DNA of 64,000 bases from NCBI GenBank assembly GCA_016584305.1, contig JACEEZ010016334.1:1-64000 (forward strand), read 5' to 3'. The translations under genes were made by a program, and so were the position numbers. Positions within the stretch are counted from its first letter, which is position 1. Each line of letters starts with the position of its first letter. Of this stretch, positions 47,645 to 58,679 are shown one piece after another. The notes under the pieces were generated by a model, which did no database searches, was not told the DNA's origin, and saw only the letters and a list, made by a program, of their open reading frames with translations. Origin of the DNA: Chionoecetes opilio. Taxonomy: Eukaryota; Arthropoda; Malacostraca; Decapoda; Majidae.

Positions 47645-49365
47645 AGCCACGACCTCCCACTGATTGCAGTCCTCATCAATGAACGTGAATGTAGCTGCAG
47701 TTTGGAAACATTTCTCTAGTACTATCTTCGCTGCCCTTGCAAGACATATGGCTTCGTCATCGTAGTCTTCTTTGCAGACTTTACGGAGGGCAGGTCCTAC
47801 ATCTTTATCAAATGCAAGTAGTATATCACGCCCTTCCTTATGAGCCGTAAGGTATGGGATTTGGGCCAGGATACGATTTTTTAACTTGCTATGTTGTCTG
47901 ACATGCTGCTCCACTCCAAGTTGTTCTAGACGATTAGAATAAAAAATAGTTTGACGAGATGTGCAAGTTTAAAGACTGGGGCATGCTCTTCATCTATTCT
48001 TGTTTCATCGATAAATGACAGCAACTCTGCTAGTGCAATCTCATGGTTGACTTTATCAGTTGTGTCCATCTTCTGTTTATCTTGTAATGATTTAGTTTTT
48101 TGTAAAGTGAAACAAGACACCTTGGATGATATTTTGCATCATGTGCGACCATGTCCCCAGCACTCAATTTTGCAAGTAGCCTCTCGTCCTGCAGGTCTAA
48201 TGCACATCTTCGTACGCGGGAGTCTAGACGAAAAGTTGATGCCTCACGGAGTGGTTCGGAAGTTGACACATCTTCGCATAAAAAACAGACATCCGATGAT
48301 GCCACTTCATGATGAGCGACTTGACGAGTGTATTTCTTGGATGTAGTAGCATCAGGGTCGCAACCCTGTGTGCATTTCCTTTTTTCTGCTTGTTGTAGTT
48401 TTATATTATTGAATTTTGTATGGCAGGATTTGTGCCACTTGGCATTGTTCTCCAGAAACGTAGCTTCAATGCCATTCCCGTCATCAAGGCGTCCTAATTC
48501 TAGTGGCATCGGTAATTCGTGAAGTTCATTGAAACGTCTGATGTTGAAGGCAATGGTAGAATAACCAACTCCAACATCGTGCCGTTTTGATTCTGCTGGG
48601 ATTCTGCAAACTTTCCCGTGTGATTTTTAGGCACAAAACGCACTTGTTCCAATCCGTCTGTACCTGCGCCTTTGATTGTCCAGGTTGCAGTGGATCCACT
48701 AGCTGATAACTCTTATAGACATTTCGCTGTTCGAAACACAGACTGAAAAAAAAAGATATGATAAGATATGAGGACAAATAGGATACGATAACAAGTTGCA
48801 ATAAATAAATAAAAACTTATCACTCACTACATGGACACTAATAAATGTATTTCTAAAGGTTCATATGCAAAACTCTTTGGTGTAAACAGATCACATTTTA
48901 AATGGTTTTATATAAATCCTTGTCCCTCAAAACATAGGTCTAGACCCCTTATTTGCTCAGTTATCTGCAATATTGGCCGAGATATAGGCGAATATAGAGT
49001 TTTTGGTAATGGCGGCACTAGTTTGCATAAAAATGATACGTGGGACATGTGTTCAACTATTTAACACTAGCAAATAATTTCTACACATGTTCTGAGTTAT
49101 CTATAGGACACCCAATGAGAATCTAGATTTCGGTCGGTGGGGTCGGGGGGGGGAGGGTGCACAAGACTCGTCCCTATATAGCACGAGACTCGAAAGACGG
49201 CAGCATTTTTGTAAATGGCTCCCGGCCTACCAATAGGGACGTTTTCACGCAGGGCGTTCCATATCTGGAATTATTCATTAGACTAATTATCTAATGACTG
49301 CCAAAATTTTCATGCTCTGTACGTATGTACAACCCACAATTGTTACAACACTATCGCCTGTACTA
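47645..49365 (-). pseudogene. Partial second copy of element BC (5' third of gene plus right inverted repeat)
   Basis: Collinear with about 42750-44410. On the minus strand it reads LVDPLQPGQSKAQVQTDWNK, ITRESLQN, LELGRLDDGNGIEATF-like and NNAKWHKSCHTKFNNIKLQQ. A 159-codon frame continues with CFLCEDVSTSEPLREAST, RRCALDLQDERLLAKLSAGD and HPRCLVSLYKK. Then LAELLSFIDETR and KLKNRILAQIPYL-like segments end near 47650. The Cys/His pairs in this frame are the N-terminal zinc-binding region of the family. The copy is better preserved than the one at 43.8 kb. The right inverted repeat decays but ends at the same b-block site (before tgctcgccc at 49369). Confidence 0.85.
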
Positions 49366-50783
49366 CCATGCTCGCCCTAGCTCCACAAGAGAAGCTGATG
49401 TCGCACCCGTGTCTTCAGTTGCTGCTTCGACAAATGATGATGCCCTGAAACACATAGCTCTTCAAGGGATAATACACGCCTCTGCTCCGCAACCACACCC
49501 CCCTCGCGATCGAACACATCACCAACATGTCGCCATCATCCTCGGACCCGCATGCAACCTCGCGTCACCGTTCCCGCACTCCAGCACCCAGACCACGCAC
49601 AACGAAGCTCCCACTCTTTTCCATTTCCGTGGACCAACTCCGGATGTTCGGAATGGAAAGTAGCTGGCACTCGCACTGACACGTCAACGTCTCATAACTA
49701 TAGGCCCTGTCGTTTAACTCTCGTTATTACTTAATATACATTTTTGATCTATTAATTGTGGTCCCTAATTCAGTTGCACATTTATTAACAAAAAAAACTG
49801 CATTTTGTTTTAACATTCTTGTCATATTTCATGTAGGGACAGGCGTGGAGATATCGGACATTGTACGTAGGACACGTACGGGACTTTTATGGTTTTGGCC
49901 CTGTATGGTATTATGGCCAAAAATCGACTGTGTTTGAGTTGGCAACCCACCAGGGGCCCACATTCAGAGACGCTAACGTCCATGCTAAACAACTAGCACG
50001 AATGCGCAGGAGCATGTTTAGAGGTTTATCTGCGTGGCGATTGATGACGTATCTTACAAGACGTTAAGCTGTCTCAAAACACGGCCGACCTGCCTACGAG
50101 GGTGGTGCTGGACCAGGACCGCAACAAAACATAAAAACATACTCATAAATGAGTTATATAGCATGTGTGTGCGACTCAAGAACTGAAACCAGGGCACCGC
50201 TATACACAAACGATACGAATTAGGCCATATAACAAAACACCAAGCCGCTTGTGATCGATATTTGCTTTTGCGGTGAAGAGCCAAGAATCGGGAGCTGCTC
50301 GCATATATTATTCATTATTCGAATTGTTTATATTGATATTCAATATGCACTAGGATATATACAACTGTGTTCAACAATTTGTAGTTGTGAGGCATGTACT
50401 CGTAGATTCGTTTTTTTGTTTTATACTACCATTTCGTTCATACTTCTTAATACAACTAAAAAATATATGTACATTTCTTTAAAATGAGCTCGCTGTCATG
50501 ATATAATAAATGTTGACATTAAGGATTCTAAGAGAACTTATATTTACCCTGTTATAGCTGTCATATACCTAAAAGGCCGTTAGATATTCTTACTGCATGA
50601 TGTGTCACTTTGAATGTTTGGCGGGATGTAAGATGTACTCCACATGATTGGACCAATTTAACTCCATGGGCGCTTCATAAATCCTAATCAAGTGCGCCAT
50701 GAAGAATAACCTATTCATACATAGTTTTCAGTTTTAGGTCCCATAGTCTACTAGATATTTAAAAATAAAACGTTCTACCTGAT

Positions 50784-51190
50784 AACAAAGGGTACCATGC
50801 GCTCGTGCCGGTATTAATGTGAGGGATTTGATGACAACATCGCGATAAATACAATGCAGTACTGGAGGCTCACACTGTTCCTGTGATGCAACAGCGGACC
50901 ATTGCCTGCATGGAGGCACCTGGCATCCAGCAGGATCTCCCCCGCTCCGTGCCTTACTTTCCCACGAAAACATGCCGGCCACCATTCTTCGAAGAAGAAA
51001 GTGGACTAACCAAGTTATAGACTTGGGACTGGGGAATTTTCCTGTAATAAACCCCATGAGAATCTCATGTGCTCATTAATCACAATTAGAACTCGAGAAA
51101 GACGGACTGTCTTTTTGGACGATGCAAGAAGCTGATTTCTGCTGTTATTAAGGCCGCTGGTACCTATGACGAAGAACTAGCCAGAAGTCA
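50784..51190 (+). pseudogene. Tc1-like transposase fragment, copy in unit 2 (broken)
   Basis: Same segment as 57368-57700 with more insertions: ggtaccatgcgctcgtg, gtgatgcaacagcgg, cattcttcgaagaa and a gattt-ctgctgttattaaggc ending. Confidence 0.8.
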
Positions 51191-51917
51191 CTGTTCAAGC
51201 TTGGTGGAATCTCATGTACACCAAGCGAGTGGAACTAGTTCCTGAACAAGCATAGGGTGGTTAGCATTTAATTAATGTATCCATCGATCGTACCCATGAC
51301 AGTTTTTTTTAACTATATAAACATCAATTAAACAAAAAAATGTTTATTGTTATCTTCATATACACACCTGTCCGCGACTAAACTTGCGCTACCACATACT
51401 GTACAATGCGTCGTATCTTATATTTTTTTTACGTCATGAACTTTTTAGATATATAGGTCAAGTCGGAGTTGTTGATGCAAGAAGTCTTTATAACGGAAAA
51501 ATGTTGATAAGATAACAGATATTTAATAGGCTGCGTGTGTTATTACTACATAGAAACGGGGATAATATGTGAGGGATTCAGGGTTATCAACAGGGAGAAG
51601 GACAGCTTATGATGGCCAGTAGGTAAGCTAGGTACTCTACCAGATAGAAGCATACCGCAGATCTTAGCTACTCGGCGTGTTAGGACAGGATTTAAATATA
51701 TGCTCTAGCACAGAAACCGCGGCGCCCTGTGACAACCAACGCACGCAGTTTCGGCCACCAACTGTACGGGCATCTTTTGGTAGCACAACAATACCACAAA
51801 AAGATTGCTGGAAAATATCCGCCGTGTACACTGGCCTTACACATCATAACATCAGCTGTTTAAATCTTTTGGGGATCGGCCTCACCTCCGTAGTTTGACT
51901 TCAGAAAATATTAGACA

Positions 51918-52029
51918 ATGGAAAAAGATGGTGCAAGGAAACCTAAAAAATCTAGAAAGAAAAAGGCGAACTCTCAAAAGAAGACAAGTCTCACCCAAGA
52001 AACAACGCTTCAGATCTAAATGGCTGAAG
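51918..52029 (+). CDS. Lysine-rich mini-exon of the array unit (block e)
   Basis: Begins ATG (51918) and encodes MEKDGARKPKKSRKKKANSQ, then KKTSLTQETTL. After one indel relative to the other copies it continues RSKWLK, ending at a consensus donor aag|gtaagt (52030). The same segment occurs at 4545-4633, about 46890-46996 and 58317-58396. The last is cut by element E. The basic cluster could act as a nuclear localisation or DNA-binding signal, which is inference. Frame retention over several copies is suggestive but not proven. Confidence 0.4.
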
Positions 52030-52559
52030 GTAAGTCACTAGCGTGTTCATGTATCAACTTCATGTATATGGAAAACCTTAAATTTGTCTCCATGCAATTA
52101 TATACAATATGTAGAAATCATGAGCATGTTGTACACCATTCGCCATTTCCTTCATATTACAATATTGTACAATGATGAAACAGTGGGTACACCATTATTA
52201 CCATTTCCTTCACTGAAATATTTATATTCACATGGTACTAGTAAGTGAAGAATATAAGATAAGGTCAATTTTTAAAATCGTTATATAATATACATTTTCT
52301 GATCATCATTAATCTGGGCCCTAAAATTGCACTTTATAACAAAAAAAACGTTTCTATGTGCATTTCTTGGTGTGTAACATTTTTTAATTTCATGTAGGGA
52401 CAGGCGCGGGGATATTGGCATTGTACGAAGGGGACACGTTAGGGACTTTTCATGGTTTCGTAGGGGATATTTGGACCAAATATGAGTGTAAATGAGTAGG
52501 CCAACACTGCGCGCGTCGCGCTACCAAACCTTCAGTGAGTTAGTTAGAACTTAGTTCTA

Positions 52560-55425
52560 GGGTTGGTCCCGGGATCAAGAAAATACCCGGTATTGCCGAT
52601 ACCGGTTGCGGGAAATAATACCGGTACCGGTCCTCACACAAATTACGATACGGATACTGATTTAAAGGCCTTAAAAACTAAATCAATCAATACCGATACC
52701 GTACAGGATACGGGATTACCGGTATCGGTATTGTTTGTTTTCGTATGTTTTTTTACTTGTCCATTCCTCAGACAATTTAACGTCTACAGCATCGCCCCCC
52801 CTCCCTTAATAAAGTTTTCTATGCGTCGGCTATTCTCTTTTTTTCAATTATTAACCCCTCAAACCGTACAGCATAGCTAAAGGTAAGGAAAATAGGGGAG
52901 CATACGCTTAGGCGCGTGGCATGGGGGTGCTCATCTCCTGGCTTTACCCCTTAGAGCCTGGGTGGGTGAAAACCCTTTTCCCCCCGGGACACAGGGGCTA
53001 GTGTGACTCCCGGGTTACCACAGCCCCACAGTACAGCATAGCCCCCCCCTAAAATAGTTTCTTGTGGCGTTGGCATGACAGATTTAAGGGGGGGACCGAG
53101 TAAACTAGGCCTAGGCCCGCACCCCAGGGAAAAAAGTTTTCAAGAAAATTGAATGCGGCATTTCTTTTTTTTTGTCAAAACACTGTTACATTTGTACCAA
53201 ATATGTCACTAATTAGTACCAATATAATGTAAAATATGGGGGGGAAAAAATTAAATTAAAAACTAATATGAAATCTGAACCACATTTGGATAATTCTTAG
53301 GCCTTTCCCGCCTTTTAGTGATTTTTTTATCCAGACCTTCAAAAATCCTTCAGATCCCTCTAAAACGTAAAAATAAAGTGGGGAGATTAAAAAAAAAAAT
53401 TACTAACCTACCTAACCTGGTTAAATTGTAGTCCTTTCCCCCCCTTTTATATCTGCAGGGGTTTTGGTTTAGGTTGTAGTGAGGTTGGGTTAGATATTTT
53501 TTTTTGGGGCCCAGGGGGGGGGTAAATGGGGGGAGGGGGCGTTAAAAGGAGGCATCTCCCCCCCACTTTAAATTCGTTTTTTGAGGCGGAAGGGATCTGT
53601 GAAGGTCTGGGGAAAAAAGAAACTAAAAAGGGCGGAAAAGGGCTATAATTTACCCCACATTTTATTCCGGGCCCCGCCTCCCCCGTACAGGCCTATATAG
53701 GGCCCGCCACCAAAATCCCGCCCCTGGGGTCGGCCTCTTTTTTTTTTTACAATTCTAACCCTACCGTTTCAGCATAAACCCCCCCCAAAAAAGTTTTATG
53801 TGGCTAGGCCCTTATTTTTATATTTTTTTACAATTCTTTAACCCCTACCGTACAGCAAGACCCCCCCAACATAAAAGTTTTTGGCGTAGGCTTTTTTTTT
53901 TTTGCATCAGTAAAACTAATATATATAGGGTAGCCGTGTTTGTGTCTGTCTGTTGTCTGTTTGGGACCAAACTGTAAATTCAATTTTGATGGGGTTTGGC
54001 TCAAAAAATCGCAAAAAATGTTTGGTGGAAACGGGTAGATCCCAGTCGATTAAAACATTTTTAAGGGGATTTTGGCTAAAAACCTTAGGAGTATTAATTC
54101 TAGAAAAACTCGACAACGTTTTGCCGGATTCCCCCCCAAACTCAGTAGACTCATTTGGACGTTTTGAGTGTGTGTGTGTTTTGGGAAACACCCGGAACAC
54201 AAAGGGTTGGAATCACAGGAACACAAAGGGTGGAATCACACAAACACAAAGGGTTGGGAACACGGAATGGCTACCCCCAGGCACTTTGCCAGGACAACGA
54301 AACAACAAAAAACGATTTGGGGTTTGCAAAACCAGTCTAAAAAAACCCACAAAATCAATACGTGGGGCCGAAAGGGCCCCCCAAGCACTTGTTAGTATTT
54401 AATGTAACCTCTAAAAAAAGGGAAAAAAATAATTTTTTTCAAATTTCCTTTTTAAAATTTTTTTTTGGCAAAAAGTTCCCTGGAAAAAATATCGATAGAT
54501 ATATACAGAGCGGGCTGTATTTGAAACATTTTTTGTATTAAGAAACTATTTTTTAAATACATTGTTTTTAGTATTTTTAAAACAGTAATTAATACTTTAA
54601 TGGGTTTTTTAAGTAATTGTATTTATAAATATAGTGGAAAAAAGAGGGTTTTTTCCTTAAAATCCGAGCCCTGTCCCCCAGCAGTGAATGGGTACCGGGT
54701 GTTACGGGGGGTTTTTACCTGCTCTCCGGGGGGGGGCTTCGGCCAAAACAAAGCATTAAGATGAATGTAAAATGTTGAAGGAGCCGGGGCCATGAGCGTT
54801 TCTAGGCCCTGTAAAAATACACCTAGATGAAGAGGGGTACAACAGTCAGTCCCCCCACAACAAACTTTGAAATAATTTATTAAAATAAAATAACAATAAA
54901 ATTGGGTCATAAAATTAAAAAATAATGAAAATATGATTCCATTATTTAACCATAAAAAGTAGATAAGACTAATAATATTTAAAAATAATATAATAACAAT
55001 AATGAAAATTTATCTAGGCTAGATTTGTATAGTGACCCTGTGTGATATTAAGATCCATTTTCTGTGATGGGCTGCTGGGGGGCTTTCCCCTAGGGGTAGA
55101 GGGGGGGAGGGAGGTTTAGAGCGGCATTGTCAGTGAGCTGTAAACGGCCAATGATAACACGCCCCCCAGATTCTGAGGCTCTGAGCCAATAGCGTTTCGC
55201 TACATAAGTTCTCGGCCCCGGCCGGTCTGTTTCCCAAAAAAAAAACCAATACCGAAATCCAATCCGCCAAAAAATATACCGATACCCGGATACCGAGCCC
55301 AAAATACCAATCCAATACCGGAACCGCAAACAAAAAATACCGATAATACCGGGGAATCCGGGGCTAAAATACCCGGGTTTTTTGGTATTCGAAAAACCGG
55401 TTTCACATCTTACTTTCTTAGTTTA
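52560..55425. mobile_element. Inserted element of unknown family in array unit 3
   Basis: Unit 3 is interrupted between blocks g and a relative to unit 1 (5085-5130). Both ends are rich in ACCGGTATC-type palindromic words in inverted arrangement: ggtattgccgataccggt near 52600, and ataccgataccc with aaaaccggtttc near the right end. The inside has a four-times repeated gtacagcat-cccccc-aaagttt phrase (52780-53890) and no recognised protein. The left flank acttagttct and right flank cttagttt may be remnants of a target duplication. Confidence 0.55.
54190..54265 (+). repeat. Short tandem repeat, three ~25-bp copies
   Basis: Three copies of ggaacacaaagggttggaatc with small changes. The overlapping 149-codon frame (53953-54402) has no recognised domain and its C-terminal half is this repeat. 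Confidence 0.8.
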
Positions 55426-55984
55426 GTTTTCCCCCCCTGTCGGTGGGGGAACGCCGCTCGGTGTTACCTCGCTATGCAGTAGACATTCCCACCCGTAGAA
55501 AGTTTTGCTGCTGGTGTTTCACGAGTTTCTGCCAGCACCTCTGCCCTTGTTAGAGTCGCTTCACAGACCCCAAGGCGAACCCTGAAGGTTGGGTGCGTAG
55601 TCCCATTACATGAGTTGGCCCCTTAGAGGGGTACTGGAAAGGTCTGTGGAGAGGGGCCGCAGCGACTCTGATAGGTCCGGTTAAGTCCCGAGAGGGGCAG
55701 CGTCAGGGCTGGTACGACGCCGTTTAGACGGCGGCCAGTTTAGCCCTCCTGACGCTGTAGGATAGTTGCTGGACGAGTTTACCATCCATCCCCCGTCAGG
55801 TAGCTTGTGTTTCTGCCTAAGTGGCAGTCTGTTTTTGTTAGGTTTTTATTCAGCTTTTCTTTCTGCCCCTGCCCTTTCTGCGCTATTTTCTGAGCCATGC
55901 CCCACTCTAACGGTATGGCCAACTTCCACTCTCCTCGCCCTTCGTCAGGAGGGGAACTATCGCCCAGTGATAGATCAGTGAAGC

Positions 55985-56389
55985 ATGCTTCGAACCACCC
56001 TCACAAGGCAAGACAATGTTGCTTCACACCGCCTCTCTCCTGACGTCACCGCCGCTCTTACTCCTGCCCCTCACCCTGGCAAGACCCCTGCTCGCCCTAG
56101 CTCCTCCAAGAAACCTGCTGCTACCCGTGTCTCCACTTTGCTGCTTCGACAAATGCTGATTGACCTGAACCTTTCAAGGATAATACCTCTGCTTCGAACC
56201 ACCCTCGCAGATCGAAACACCTCCACCAACATGTCGCCTCCTCCTCGGCCGCATTGCAACCCGCGTCACCGTTCCCGCACTCCAGCACCCAGACCACGCA
56301 ACGAAGCTCCCACTCTTTCCATTTCCGTGGACCAACTCCGGATGTTTGGAAAGGAGCTGGCACTCGGCACAGCCACGTCAACGTTATAA
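55985..56389 (+). CDS. Pro/Arg-rich ORF of array block b
   Basis: 134-codon frame. A proline/alanine/lysine-rich first half (PAPHPGKTPARPSSSKKPAA) is followed by TLLLRQMLIDLNLSR and an arginine/proline-rich end. With one indel it could extend upstream to an ATG near 55897 (MPHSNGMANFH). Broken copies lie at 44411-44925 and 49366-49680, and the upstream part at 5590-5731. It is disordered-looking and no family was recognised. Its repeated presence downstream of the leader-like block a suggests it is the main ORF of the unit, which is inference. Confidence 0.4.
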   Translation: MLRTTLTRQDNVASHRLSPDVTAALTPAPHPGKTPARPSSSKKPAATRVSTLLLRQMLIDLNLSRIIPLLRTTLADRNTSTNMSPPPRPHCNPRHRSRTPAPRPRNEAPTLSISVDQLRMFGKELALGTATSTL

Positions 56390-57367
56390 TATAGCCTCGT
56401 TTAACTCGTTATATAATATACATTTTCTGATCATTATTAATGTGGTCCCTAAAGTTGCACTTTATAAAAAAAACTGCATTTCTTGTTTTAACATTTTGTT
56501 TATTTCATGTAGGGACAGGCGTGGAGGTATCGGCATTGTACGTAGGGACACGTAGGGACTTTTCATGGTTTCTGTAGGGATATTATGACCAAAAATGAGT
56601 GTTTGAGTTGGCAACACTGGCCGACAGCCAGGGACCACATTCAGAGACGCTAAGGTCCATGCTAAACAACTTAGCGACTGCCATCAGCTGATTTGGTATT
56701 CTGCGTGGAGATTGATGGCGTACTTAAAGACGTTAAGCTGTCAAAACAAGGCGACTGCCTAGAGGGTGGTGTGGAGGACGCAATAAACATAAAAATACCC
56801 ATAAATTGAGTATATATGATGTTTGCTGACTCAAGAACTGAACAGGGCAAGTATACAAACGAAATTAGGCCATATAACAAACCCAGCCGCTTGTGATGAT
56901 ATTGTTTTGCGGTGAAGAGCCAAGAATGGTGAGCTGCGGCATATATCATCATTTCTAATTGTTTATCTTGATAGTCACTATTTCACTAGGATATATACCT
57001 TCAAATTTGTAGTTGTGAGGAGTATTCAGATTTTTTTTTTTTTTTTAAACATTTCGTATACTTCTTATACTAAAAATATATGTACATTTATTTAAAATTA
57101 CGCTGCTTATGAATAATAAATGTTGAATTAAGGAAAGAGAATTATATGTACCCTGTATACTATATATAAAAGGCGTAGATATTTACGATGCATGTTGTCA
57201 CTTTGAATTTGGCGGGTAAGATGTACCTCCATGATGCCCATTTAAATGGGCGCTTCATAACTCCATTATAAATGGATGAAGAATAACCTATCGTACATAG
57301 TTTTCAGTTTTAGGTCCATATCTAGATATTTAAAAATAAAACGATTCTACTGATAACAAAGGGTACC

Positions 57368-57700
57368 ATGCGCTCGTGGGTATTAATGTTGAGGGATTTG
57401 ATGAACAGCGATAAATACAAGGCAGTCCTGGAGGCTCACTTGCTTCCTGTGATGCAAAGGGACTTGCCTGATGGAGGCGCCATTTTCCAGCAGGATCTCG
57501 CTCCGTGCCATACTTCCCGAAAAATGCGCACATTCTTCGAAGAAAGTGGACTAGCCATTATAGATTGGCCTGGGAATTCTCCTGTCATAAACCCCATTGA
57601 GAATCTATGGGCTATAATCAAACTTAGAATCGAGAAGGACGACTGTTCGACGATGCAGAAGCTGATTTGTGCTGTTATTAAGGCCTGGTGCCATGACTAA
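57368..57700 (+). CDS. Tc1-like transposase, C-terminal half (DD34E)
   Basis: Open 110-codon frame. FQQDLAPCHTS holds the second catalytic Asp, and SPVINPIENLW the catalytic Glu, with 34 residues between them, the DD34E signature of the Tc1 group. The N-terminal DNA-binding domains and first Asp are absent: upstream sequence is array DNA, not transposase. The start ATG is only the first in frame. The fragment is carried as part of the repeat unit (other copies at 45886 and 50784), so it was probably captured once and amplified with the array. It cannot act as a transposase alone. Confidence 0.85.
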   Translation: MRSWVLMLRDLMNSDKYKAVLEAHLLPVMQRDLPDGGAIFQQDLAPCHTSRKMRTFFEESGLAIIDWPGNSPVINPIENLWAIIKLRIEKDDCSTMQKLICAVIKAWCHD

Positions 57701-57714
57701 GAACTAGCAGAAAT

Positions 57715-58396
57715 GTGTTCAAGCTTGGTGGAATCTATGCCAAAGCGAGTGGAACTGCTTGTAAAAGCATAGGGTGGTTAGATTTCATATTAAATGTATC
57801 ATCTATCTTACCATTGACATGTTTTTTTGGAATAAACATCAATTAAAAAAAAAAAAAATATTTCATCACTGTCCGGACTAAATTGCACACTACTGTACAT
57901 GCGTGTTATTTATATATTTTTTGCGTATGACTTAGATATATAGGAAAATGTTGATAAAAACATATTTAATAGGCTGTGTGTATTTTTACTATAGAAACGG
58001 GGATAATATGTGGAGGTTATGGTTATCAACAGGGAAGGACAGTTTATAGATGCCAGTAGAAGTAGAGTAGCTAAGATAGAAGAATACCGACCGATCTTAG
58101 CTACTCTGGTAGGAATATGCTCGTAGCCGAAACGCCGTTTGACAACGCGCGCACTTTTTGCCAACACTACGGGCATCTTTTGGTAGCAAAATACCAAAAG
58201 ATGTTGGAAAATATCGCTCGTGTGACACGGCCTTACACATCATAACATCAGCTGTTTAAATCGTTTGTGGGGATCAGTCCCTATACCTCCGTAGTTTGAC
58301 TTCAGAAAATATTAGACAAAGGAAAAGACTGGTGCAAGGAAACCTAAAAAATCTAGAAAGAAAAGAGGCGAACTCTCAAAAGAAGACAAGTCTCAC
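57715..58396 (+). repeat. Array unit 4, first part (blocks c, d, e)
   Basis: c (57715-57860), d (57940-58160) and e (58225-58396). It stops inside the lysine-rich mini-exon at tctcac, where element E begins. Confidence 0.8.
58064..58107 (+). repeat. Perfect 14-bp stem hairpin in block d
   Basis: agagtagctaagat (58064-58077) and its exact inverse (58094-58107) flank a 16-base loop. Related but imperfect forms occur at about 4270-4315, 46622-46665 and 51620-51675. Confidence 0.7.
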
Positions 58397-58679
58397 TAGT
58401 GGAGCGGCCAAGAGCCAAAAATTTAGCTTGACCCCTCCACACTTTAGAACAAGGCAAATTAGGTATTAGGTATATATTAGGTATCGTATTCGTTAGGATG
58501 TCTACTTTGTGAAAAACGATGTTTTACAGTCAGATTCTAATTCAAACATTGCCATTTAACCCATACAAAATTGAGAATTTTTGAATATCTTAAAAATTGT
58601 TATTTGGCACTTACAAAGATTGAAAACTTGGTAACATGGTCACTGCCATTGCTTTGGACCAGCTGTCAACCAAGTCTGA

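Larger units (their letters stand above)
46250..51194 (+). repeat. Array unit 2, atypical: contains part of element BC, lacks block a
   Basis: Blocks c (46255), d (46470-46720), e (46790-47000), f (47020-47225) and part of g (47228-47340) are followed by a foreign junction (47341-47644) and a partial BC copy to about 49365. Then come block b (49366-49700), g' (49715-49935) and the Tc1 fragment (50784-51190). Confidence 0.75.
51195..57714 (+). repeat. Array unit 3, the reference unit with empty transposon sites
   Basis: Blocks c (51195), d (51460-51720), e (51830-52035), f (52050-52255) and g (52260-52510), then an insertion at 52560-55425. Next come a (55430-56050), b (56050-56390), g' (56395-56600) and the Tc1 fragment (57358-57710). 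The targets of elements F, X1/X2 and BC are all uninterrupted here, at 56025-56105. Confidence 0.8.
3906..58396 (+). repeat. Tandem array of a ~3.7 kb unit, interrupted by nested transposons
   Basis: The same ordered blocks recur with c-block starts near 3906, 46250, 51195 and 57715. Block c is the 3' end of a Tc1-like transposase region plus its trailer, d a hairpin region, e a lysine-rich mini-exon, f and g AT-rich blocks, a a leader-like block, b a Pro/Arg-rich ORF, g' a second copy of g, then the Tc1 fragment. From 3906 to 46250, removing inserted elements (5732-8053, 8084-34235, 34272-44413) leaves about 3.73 kb. From 51195 to 57715, removing the 52560-55425 insert leaves about 3.65 kb. 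Unit 2 is atypical: it lacks block a and carries part of a large transposon. Confidence 0.8.

Noticed and set aside
53953..54402. 149-codon ORF as a gene
   Set aside because: Its second half translates a 25-bp tandem repeat, and no family, splice site or conserved motif was seen.
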